Below, piece by piece: positions 1-6,399 of a DNA stretch of 7,434 nt. A program made the position numbers and the translations under genes. The notes beneath the pieces are model-generated. The model had not been told where the DNA came from and made no database searches. It was given only the letters and a program-made list of their open reading frames with translations. Origin of the DNA: Thermococcus sp. (GTDB taxonomy: Archaea; Methanobacteriota_B; Thermococci; Thermococcales; Thermococcaceae); assembly GCA_027035445.1 (NCBI GenBank), contig JALVUT010000306.1, positions 1-7,434 on the forward strand, in the 5' to 3' direction. The first letter of the stretch is position 1; the number at the start of each line of letters is the position of its first letter.

Positions 1-323
1 AAGGAGTGTCCGCCTTCGGTTTCGCTGGTCTCAAACCTAAGACCTAGGGAGGCCAGGAAATCATAGGCCTCGGCCGACTTGGAGACAACGTTCCAGACAA
101 CCTCTTCGTCGTTCAGGTATTTGCCCGCCTTCACGGTGTCGATGAAATGGACATAGGGAGAGTCCCCATCAAGAATGGAGAGTGCTATCCCAGCCTGGGC
201 GAGGTAGGAGTTGCTCTTCCTCACTGAAGGACTGATGACCGTGACCTCGTACCCCCTCCGGGCAAGATTTATTGCGGAGGTGAGGCCTGAGACCCCCCCT
301 CCGATTATCCCAACCCCTGTCAT
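1..323 (-). CDS. nadB: L-aspartate oxidase, N-terminal part (cut by left window edge)
   Basis: This is a partial gene: 107 codons from the ATG at 323 to the window edge. The likely product is the FAD enzyme that oxidises L-aspartate to iminoaspartate, which quinolinate synthase (NadA) then uses in de novo NAD synthesis; it is cytosolic. Seen directly: a Rossmann dinucleotide-binding start at residues 3-30 with GGGVSG (residues 8-13), followed by SYLAQAGIA, the flavoprotein segment typical of NadB and the related succinate dehydrogenase/fumarate reductase flavoproteins. DTVKAGKYLNDEEVV follows, as expected of NadB. The family is about 460-540 residues long, so roughly three quarters is missing. 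The start is supported by a weak GGCGATC ribosome site just upstream and by a TATA box giving a leader of about 10 bases. A fumarate reductase flavoprotein is the main alternative, but the short N-terminus without extra sequence favours NadB. Confidence 0.82.
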   Translation of the reverse strand, partial: MTGVGIIGGGVSGLTSAINLARRGYEVTVISPSVRKSNSYLAQAGIALSILDGDSPYVHFIDTVKAGKYLNDEEVVWNVVSKSAEAYDFLASLGLRFETSETEGGHS

Positions 324-355
324 CGTGATCGCCTAAAACCACTCCTGGGGTTCGG

Positions 356-368
356 CTTATAACCTTTC
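356..368 (-). promoter_or_regulatory. nadB promoter (BRE + TATA box)
   Basis: On the minus strand the sequence reads GAAAGG followed by TTATAAG, a well-formed archaeal BRE/TATA pair. The TATA centre lies about 35 bases upstream of the nadB ATG, which predicts transcription starting about 10 bases before the start codon. nadB therefore has its own promoter although guaB lies upstream on the same strand. Confidence 0.7.
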
Positions 369-421
369 CCGACTTCCAAAGACAGGACAATGAAAAGGGG
401 CACCCCCCGGGCAACATCGTG

Positions 422-459
422 CTCTCAACAGGCCAGAATCTGACCTTCTGTTGTGAGAG
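422..459 (-). other. Bulged hairpin between guaB and nadB
   Basis: The two sides pair as CTCT(422-425)/AGAG(456-459), then CAACAG(426-431)/CTGTTG(448-453), with a two-base TG bulge at 454-455. Inside, GCCAG(432-436)... CTGAC(440-444) can extend the stem with one G-T wobble and a three-base loop. In the minus-strand transcript the structure begins about 48 bases after the guaB stop codon. No T-tract follows it closely, so it is not a standard archaeal terminator. It could be a 3' UTR structure of guaB, an RNA processing site, or a DNA operator upstream of nadB. The pairing is visible in the sequence; the role is unknown. Confidence 0.45.
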
Positions 460-506
460 ACTATAAACTCAAAAGAAGATGTAACGCGGAAACAAACCTC
501 ACGGCC

Positions 507-1988
<1,482 letters not shown>

Positions 1989-2009
1989 TTAACTTGAACC
2001 TGTCAAGGG

Positions 2010-2022
2010 TTTTTAAGGCTTT
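2010..2022 (-). promoter_or_regulatory. guaB promoter (BRE + TATA box)
   Basis: On the minus strand AAAAGCC is followed by TTAAAAA (plus-strand TTTTTAA at 2010-2016). The box sits about 46-50 bases upstream of the guaB ATG, giving an expected leader of about 20-25 bases that includes the GGAGG ribosome site. A second AT-rich stretch nearer the gene (1985-1992) is too close to the ATG to place a start site upstream of it. Confidence 0.55.
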
Positions 2023-2350
2023 TGACTACTTGCTTGGGTTGTTTTCACGCCCCGAAAACAGCTGTGGCAGAACACAACGAGATCCCCGGTAGACTTAACA
2101 TGTGGCTTCCTGCTGGAGGTTGCTACGACGGCCGTGGGGATCGTGACCATGCGGAGGAAAGGGGGTCTGGTTCTTCTCGTTCTTTGATCTCCTTTGAGGC
2201 CTTCTGGGCTTCAAGCTTCCAGCCGCACTAAAATGTAAAGGCCTTGAGGGGGCGGATGCAGTTGGCACGTGCTCGGGCTGATCTCCTCCCAGTCGTAAAG
2301 GGCGAGGGTTTCAGCGAGTTAACCTCCCGTCTCATTGGAGTGTTTTCGAG

Positions 2351-2367
2351 TGGCCTCTCCGAGGCCA
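2351..2367. repeat. Perfect inverted repeat, 7-base arms
   Basis: TGGCCTC and GAGGCCA pair perfectly around a three-base TCC loop. The stem is GC-rich and lies in the gene-free stretch, 17 bases before a second inverted repeat. No T-tract follows on either strand, so this is not a typical archaeal terminator. The function is unknown. Confidence 0.5.
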
Positions 2368-2383
2368 TAATAAGTTGCAAAAA

Positions 2384-2412
2384 CTTAAGCTTGCCATTGT
2401 ATGGAGCTTAAG
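2384..2412. repeat. Inverted repeat CTTAAGCT/AGCTTAAG with extended stem
   Basis: CTTAAGCT (2384-2391) pairs with AGCTTAAG (2405-2412). CCA (2394-2396) and TGG (2402-2404) extend the stem across a TG bulge, closing a five-base loop. A promoter-embedded operator is possible because the AT-rich left arm resembles a TATA element, but the only downstream frame, starting at the ATG at 2401, is 28 codons long. The function is unknown. Confidence 0.45.
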
Positions 2413-2487
2413 GACCTTCAGTCGTCAATCCTTCAAAAATCCACCTTTTCTTTATCAATTTCTGACGTAATGACGAGTGGTTGCCCG

Positions 2488-2527
2488 AAAATGTAAAATA
2501 GGGGCGTACTTCTTATAACGGCGGTGA
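2488..2527 (+). promoter_or_regulatory. Possible promoter and ribosome site for the small unknown gene
   Basis: CGAAAA followed by TGTAAAATA (2492-2500) resembles a BRE/TATA pair. About 25 bases downstream comes GGTGA (2523-2527), followed by an ATG at 2533. The spacing suits a normal short-leader archaeal gene. However, the frame opened by this ATG stops after 17 codons (TGA at 2584-2586), while the next frame runs on to 2860. This suggests the promoter once served the downstream gene at 2624-2860. Confidence 0.35.
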
Positions 2528-2623
2528 CTACCATGGAGGCAGCTGTTTCAAACAGGATAAGGGGGGAGGGCCAAACCCTCCGCTGAGGGAAGCTTTGGTT
2601 TTGGAGAACTCTTAGGAGAGGTA

Positions 2624-2860
2624 TTGAAGGAAGGCCTCTTTTGGGCGGCCCTTGGAAGGCCGTTGGAAGTGATGCCGTTTCTGAGGGGCAGGCTCTTGGA
2701 CAACGGGGTTTCAAAGGGACAACGCAGGGAGTACCTGCAGTACCTGCTCGATGAGCTTGAAACGTTCTACGAGCGCGTCTCATGGAGAGGAGAGCTGGAC
2801 GAACGTCACTGGAAGGCTCTTAGATCGTTCCATAGGGACATCCTCCTGTGCCTGTACTAG
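2624..2860 (+). CDS. Small unknown protein, possibly the 3' part of a frameshifted gene
   Basis: From the TTG at 2624 this encodes 78 residues that look like a real soluble protein: KEGLFWAALGRP near the start, then REYLQYLLDELETFYERV in an amphipathic, acidic helix, ending HRDILLCLY. I do not recognise the family and give no function. The TTG start is doubtful because the GGAGAGG before it ends only two bases away. The frame is open back to 2561. A well-placed ribosome site and ATG lie at 2523-2535 in another frame, which stops at TGA 2584-2586. Removing one base between 2561 and 2584, for example from the run of six G at 2561-2566, would join the two into a protein of about 108 residues. 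So this may be an intact short gene, a pseudogene, or the product of a sequencing error. A T-tract terminator follows. Confidence 0.45.
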   Translation: MKEGLFWAALGRPLEVMPFLRGRLLDNGVSKGQRREYLQYLLDELETFYERVSWRGELDERHWKALRSFHRDILLCLY

Positions 2861-2873
2861 TTGAACTGCAGGC

Positions 2874-2882
2874 TATCTTTTT
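2874..2882 (+). terminator. T-tract terminator after the small unknown gene
   Basis: TATC followed by TTTTT starts 14 bases after the stop at 2860. Archaeal RNA polymerase commonly terminates at such T-runs without needing a hairpin. The run is short, so termination may be partial. Confidence 0.4.
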
Positions 2883-3160
2883 AACCTCCTTCCCTCCACT
2901 CTCCCAGGGATGATGAGGGAAGTTTCGTCCGAGAGGTGAAGAAACTCGCATGGGCTGACTACCCCCTCTAGCCTTTCACATTTTCCTTTTGAGAGCTCGG
3001 CCTTCCAAGGCAGGGATTGGTGTTATTATAGCCAATCTTCACAGGTAGGAAAAGCACAACAGGCCAAGGTCTTCCCATAGATTTAGATGATGCGTCCATT
3101 TACTTCTACAAGTTCGTTGGGTCAAGAGTTTATGAAAACAATTCTATTTAAAGTAATCTC
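2883..3160 (+). other. Decayed region with protein-like fragments, no intact gene
   Basis: There is no frame here with a proper start and useful length, yet several stretches read like protein. One frame open from 2885 ends with REVKKLAWADYPL and stops at TAG 2969-2971. A second frame is open from 2940 to TAG 3078-3080 (46 codons, ending QQAKVFP). A third runs from 3032 to TAA 3149-3151 (39 codons) and contains IDLDDASIYFYKFVGSRVYE. The second and third meet around 3070-3080, so one frameshift could join them. I recognise none of them. The simplest reading is a remnant of one or two genes destroyed by indels, possibly when the downstream dehydrogenase cluster arrived. Confidence 0.35.
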
Positions 3161-3161
3161 A

Positions 3162-3187
3162 TTTGTTTACGCAAAATGTTTAAATAT
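3162..3187 (+). promoter_or_regulatory. gapN promoter with abutting quasi-palindromic operator
   Basis: TTTGTTTACGCAAA (3162-3175) is followed by ATG and then the TATA box TTTAAATAT (3179-3187), about 35 bases before the gapN ATG. The same module, with two substitutions in 24 bases, precedes the ALDH7 operon (4810-4833). The palindrome arms TTTG/CAAA sit where transcription factor B would contact the BRE, so a bound protein would be expected to repress. No TATCAC-N5-GTGATA element, the thermococcal glycolytic motif bound by TrmBL1/Tgr, is present. Confidence 0.6.
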
Positions 3188-3221
3188 TCCCTTAGTTATG
3201 TATCTCTCTGGGTGATATATT

Positions 3222-4739
3222 ATGTTCGAATTGAAGCACGAAATCTTTAAGGATATATGCAGGATGGGAGACTATGAAGTAGTGGAGTTCGCTACATATT
3301 TAGCCGGAGGATGGGTTTTTGGAGAGAGTTTCATCGAAGTCAGAAGTCCAATAAACAATGAAGTTATTGCAAGGGTTTCAAAACTGAACGGGGAACAACT
3401 TGAGGAGACCATTGATACAGTCTATACAAAAGGAAGGGAGGCTATAAGAAACTTTCCCGGACAAAAAAGGATAAAGGCATTTTTAAAGGCTGCCCAGCTC
3501 ATGAGAGGGACATTCAACGATTTCACCAAGGTGTTAATGCTCGACGCTGGAAAGCCCTTGAGCAATGCCAAGGGCGAGGTCATGGCAACAATTAAACGTC
3601 TGGAAAAGACAACAATGGAGTCAAGAAGACTTCTGGGAGACTACATACCCGGAGACTGGAGTGAAGAGACACTTGAAAGCGAGGGAATTGTAAAGAGAGA
3701 GCCCTATGGGGTAGTCCTAGCCATAAGTCCATACAATTATCCTCTCTTCATATCCGCCACAAAGGTTATCCCAGCACTGCTCAGCGGAAATGCCGTTCTG
3801 CTTAAGCCTGCATCACTTGATCCGATTGCACCGCTCTTATTCACAAGGGTTCTCGAGCTCTCCGGGCTTCCAAGAGAGGGCTTTGCACTTCTGACCATAG
3901 CTGGCAAAGACATGGATAGAGTCGTGGCAAACAAGAGAATCAGGGCAATAACCTTCACGGGAAGCACTGAGGTTGGAGAGCACCTTCTCAAAACTGGGGG
4001 AATAAAGGCATACCACATGGAGCTCGGCGGAAAAGACCCCGCGATAGTTCTGGATGACGCAGATCTCGAAACAACCGTAGAAAAACTCATCAAGGGAATG
4101 GTAAGCTACTCCGGGCAAAGATGCGATGCCATAAAGATAATCTTTGCAGAGGAAGGAATATATGAGGATCTCAAGGACATGCTCGTGGAGAGGCTCAGGG
4201 GAATTGATCCCAAAAATCCACTCGAAGATGAAAACGCCATAATGGGACCGCTGATCGATGAGAAAAGTGCAGTGATAATTGAAGAACTCTATCGGGATGC
4301 CATTGGAAAAGGCGCAAAGCCACTGACAGAATTCAAGCGCAGAGGAAACTACGTGTGGCTGGTTCTCCTTGAGGTCAGAAAGGAGACACTTCCAAAGCTA
4401 GAGGCATTCCAAGAGGATGTGTTTGGCCCGCTGACGCTTTTAGTCAAGGTCAAAAATGAAGACGAAGCCATCGAGCTGGCAAATTCTTCCCGCTTTGGCC
4501 TTGATGCGGCAGTCTTCAGCACAAATGATGCTAGAGCAAGGAAAGTCGCAAGAAGGCTTGAAGTTGGGGCAGTATTCATAAACGAGTTTCCGAGACACGG
4601 CATCGGATACTACCCATTCGGAGGGATGAAAAACAGTGGAATTGGAAGAGAAGGCATAGGTTACTCCGTTGAACAATTTACCACAACAAAAACAATAGTC
4701 AGAAACTACAGAGAATACGGGGTGTGGGGGTACATCTGA
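3222..4739 (+). CDS. gapN: Aldehyde dehydrogenase, archaeal non-phosphorylating glyceraldehyde-3-phosphate dehydrogenase (GapN) type
   Basis: This 505-residue NAD(P)-dependent enzyme belongs to the ALDH superfamily. Archaeal GapN oxidises glyceraldehyde 3-phosphate directly to 3-phosphoglycerate in the cytosol, bypassing phosphoglycerate kinase. Seen directly: oxyanion-hole Asn172 in SPYNYP, the cofactor-fold segment ITFTGSTEVGEHLL, general base Glu267 in MELGGKDP, and nucleophile Cys301 in SYSGQRCDAIK. The Glu-Cys spacing of 34 is usual for the superfamily. FGPLTLLVKV and the tail PRHGIGYYPFGG...GREGIGYSVE...GVWGYI match archaeal GapN as I recall it. The start has GGTGAT (3211-3216) five bases upstream. 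Oddities: WLVLLEV (around residue 380) where WPTLLEV is usual, an AT-richer composition than guaB, and a promoter without the glycolytic regulon motif but with an operator shared with the next operon. It may therefore be a paralogue with another aldehyde substrate. Superfamily is certain; substrate is not. Confidence 0.72.
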   Translation: MFELKHEIFKDICRMGDYEVVEFATYLAGGWVFGESFIEVRSPINNEVIARVSKLNGEQLEETIDTVYTKGREAIRNFPGQKRIKAFLKAAQLMRGTFNDFTKVLMLDAGKPLSNAKGEVMATIKRLEKTTMESRRLLGDYIPGDWSEETLESEGIVKREPYGVVLAISPYNYPLFISATKVIPALLSGNAVLLKPASLDPIAPLLFTRVLELSGLPREGFALLTIAGKDMDRVVANKRIRAITFTGSTEVGEHLLKTGGIKAYHMELGGKDPAIVLDDADLETTVEKLIKGMVSYSGQRCDAIKIIFAEEGIYEDLKDMLVERLRGIDPKNPLEDENAIMGPLIDEKSAVIIEELYRDAIGKGAKPLTEFKRRGNYVWLVLLEVRKETLPKLEAFQEDVFGPLTLLVKVKNEDEAIELANSSRFGLDAAVFSTNDARARKVARRLEVGAVFINEFPRHGIGYYPFGGMKNSGIGREGIGYSVEQFTTTKTIVRNYREYGVWGYI

Positions 4740-4783
4740 CCTTTCCCAGATTTCTCCTCAGATCTCTTAGATTTGTGATAGTC

Positions 4784-4819
4784 AAGCGCTTTTGTTTAAC
4801 TTAAGTGCTTTTGTTCACA
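4784..4819 (+). repeat. Direct repeat upstream of the ALDH7 operon promoter
   Basis: AAGYGCTTTTGTTYA occurs at 4784-4798 and again at 4803-4817, offset by 19 bases with two C/T differences. The second copy runs into the operator that abuts the TATA box. An offset of 19 bases is just under two helical turns, so two protein units could bind on nearly the same face of the DNA. Confidence 0.5.
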
Positions 4820-4834
4820 CAAAATGTTTAAATT
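4809..4834 (+). promoter_or_regulatory. ALDH7-ALDH4 operon promoter with operator
   Basis: TTTTGT (4809-4814) and ACAAAA (4819-4824) form a perfect six-base inverted repeat with a four-base spacer. The TATA box TTTAAATT (4827-4834) follows directly. It lies about 50 bases before the ATG at 4881, giving an expected leader of about 25 bases that contains the GGGTGA ribosome site at 4871-4876. The 24 bases at 4810-4833 match 3162-3185 upstream of gapN at 22 positions. Confidence 0.62.
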
Positions 4835-4880
4835 CCTCGTGGGGATAGTTATACCGACCAGAAGCCTAGGGGGTGACCCG

Positions 4881-6388
4881 ATGTCTAAGGAGATATTAGG
4901 CAAGTTGGAATTGTCAGAAGTCAATTCTGGGGTCTTCTATGGGGAATGGATGCCCATCGATGGGAGGGGGTTAATATCCTCTCATTCTCCCATAGATGGA
5001 AAAGAGATTGCAAAAGTCACAATCGCAGGGAGAGAGGACTATGAAATGGTTATCAAAAGGGCACAGAAATCATTTGATGTCTGGAGAGAAATTCCCGCAC
5101 CGGAGAGGGGACAGATTATCAGGGAGATTGGAGACGAACTAAGGCAAAAAAGGAAGCACTAGTAAGACTGATTACTCTTGAGGTCGGAAAGATAGTGACT
5201 GAGGGCAGGGGAGAAGTCCAAGAGATGATAGACATCGCAGACTTTGCAGTCGGTCTTTCGCGGCAACTCTATGGGCTTACGATTGTGAGCGAGAGGAAAG
5301 GCCACGTTCTCTGCGAGAGGTGGCATCCCCTCGGCCCGATAGGTGTTATTACATCTTTTAACTTCCCCTGTGCAGTGTGGTCGTGGAACGCGTTCATAGC
5401 GGCCGCAGTCGGCGATGTAGTTGTGTGGAAGCCATCAACGAAGACACCTCTGACCGCAATAGCAACCACTAAAATCGTCAACAGCGTCCTTGAATGCCAC
5501 GGACTTCCGCCAATATTCTTCCTTGTAATCGGCAAAGGTTCTACCGTCGGCAACTGGATGGCAGAAGACAAAAGACTGCCGCTGATATCTTTCACCGGCT
5601 CGACCGCAACAGGGAGAAAGGTGTATGAGAAGGTTGCAAAGCGCATTGGAAGGGTAATACTCGAACTCGGCGGGAACAACGCAGCTATAGTCAGCGATAA
5701 GGCAGACATGAGAATTGCGCTCAAGGGAGTCGCTTTTGGAGCCCTCGCAACTGCCGGACAGAGATGTACAACAACCCGCCGCTTAATTCTGCATGAAAGA
5801 ATCTACGACGAGTTCTTGGACAAGCTGATAAAAGTATACAAGGACGTAAAAATCGGCAATCCACTCGAGCCGGATACGCTGATTGGGCCTCTAATAGACG
5901 AAGAGGCCGTTAAGAAGTATGAGGGAGCCATAGAGAGGGCAGTTGCAGAAGGGGGCAGGATCCTCTATGGCGGAAAGGGACTAAAGGGCTGTTACGTTAT
6001 GCCCACGATAATCGAAGCGCACCCGGATATGAGGGTAGTAAATGAGGAAACATTCGCTCCAATACTCTATGTCTTCAAGTACTCCACCATTGAGGAGGCC
6101 CTTGAAATCAACAACTCGGTTCCACAGGGACTCTCTTCTGCAATATTCACGAACGACTTAGGGGAAGTGGGGTACTTCTTAGCCCATTCTGACTGCGGCA
6201 TAGCCAATGTAAACACGAGCACTGCTGGAGCGGAGATAGGCGGAGCGTTCGGGGGGGAGAAAGACACCGGGACCGGAAGAGAAGCGGGAGGTGATGCGTG
6301 GAAGTTCTACGCAAGGAGGCAGACTGCAACTGTGAATTATAGTAGGGACCTGCCTCTCGCACAGGGACTTAAATTTGATATTGAATGA
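4881..6388 (+). pseudogene. ALDH7 (antiquitin)-type 2-aminoadipate semialdehyde dehydrogenase, interrupted by a one-base frameshift
   Basis: The ATG at 4881 has GGGTGA four bases upstream. The frame ends at TAG 5160-5162, and the rest of the enzyme continues in the -1 frame to TGA 6386-6388. One extra A in the A run at 5146-5151 restores about 502 residues, the normal family length. ALDH7 enzymes oxidise 2-aminoadipate 6-semialdehyde (in equilibrium with the cyclic imine P6C) to 2-aminoadipate with NAD+ in lysine breakdown. In the restored protein, Asn sits in TSFNFP, Glu262 in LELGGNN and Cys296 in AGQRCTTTRR. Family marks include GEVQEMIDIADFAVGLSR, whose first Glu corresponds to the aminoadipate-binding Glu121 of human ALDH7A1, and Arg295 before the Cys (Arg301 there). 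SGAEIGGAFGGEK is present as AGAEIGGAFGGEK, and the tail is DLPLAQGLKF. Every diagnostic residue is intact, so the lesion is recent, recoded or a sequencing error. A GTG at 5195 with GAGGT at 5180-5184 could initiate a 397-residue C-terminal piece, but that would lack the first fifth of the fold. Confidence 0.85.
5146..5151 (+). other. Frameshift site: run of six A inside the ALDH7 gene
   Basis: The reading CAA AAA AGG AAG CAC TAG ends the first frame. With seven A instead of six it reads CAA AAA AAG GAA GCA CTA, giving QKKEAL, exactly the ALDH7-type sequence expected here. The two stop codons TAG and TAA (5160-5165) are out of frame in the restored gene. Confidence 0.85.
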
Positions 6389-6399
6389 GGTGGTGAGGT

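Larger units (their letters stand above)
2023..2532. other. About 510-base intergenic stretch with no intact gene recognised
   Basis: The segment from about 2030 to 2240 is GC-rich and nearly stop-free in more than one frame. One plus frame (TTG at 2022 to TAA at 2231, 69 codons) and a second plus frame ending at TGA 2187 are both open. A minus frame is open across 2016-2217. None shows a ribosome site with a good start, and I recognise none of the products. An inverted repeat GATCCCC (2081-2087)/GGGGATC (2136-2142) brackets about 50 bases, so a structured RNA or a mobile-element remnant is possible. From 2250 to 2530 the sequence becomes AT-richer and holds two inverted repeats (listed separately). 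An ATG at 2401 opens only 28 codons and has no ribosome site. Confidence 0.5.

Noticed and set aside
393..408. Bacterial-style terminator on the minus strand (GGGG, short loop, CCCC, TTTT)
   Set aside because: The loop is only about four bases, archaea do not normally use hairpin terminators, and it lies just upstream of the nadB promoter; the evidence is too thin.
2433..2783. Minus-strand 116-codon open frame overlapping the small unknown gene
   Set aside because: It is rich in Arg, Pro and Ser in the manner of an antisense shadow, with no ribosome site; the plus-strand frame is the more protein-like.
4748..4777. Three AGAT-type repeats after gapN as a repeat array
   Set aside because: The copies (AGATTTCTC, AGATCTCTT, AGATTTGTG) differ, and their spacing is uneven (12 then 9 bases); likely chance in AT-rich spacer.
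4764..4780. GTGATA at 4775-4780 as part of the thermococcal glycolytic motif TATCAC-N5-GTGATA
   Set aside because: The other half is absent: the bases at the required position read CTCTTA.
4824..4880. Upstream ATG at 4824 as the start of the ALDH7 gene
   Set aside because: That ATG lies between the operator and the TATA box TTTAAATT, so it would be upstream of transcription, and it has no ribosome site. The ATG at 4881 has GGGTGA at the right distance.
5140..5156. Programmed -1 ribosomal frameshifting at the A run
   Set aside because: In the reading frame the codons are CAA AAA AGG, which do not form a proper X XXY YYZ slippery heptamer, and I see no clear downstream stem. A missing A or transcriptional slippage explains it more simply.
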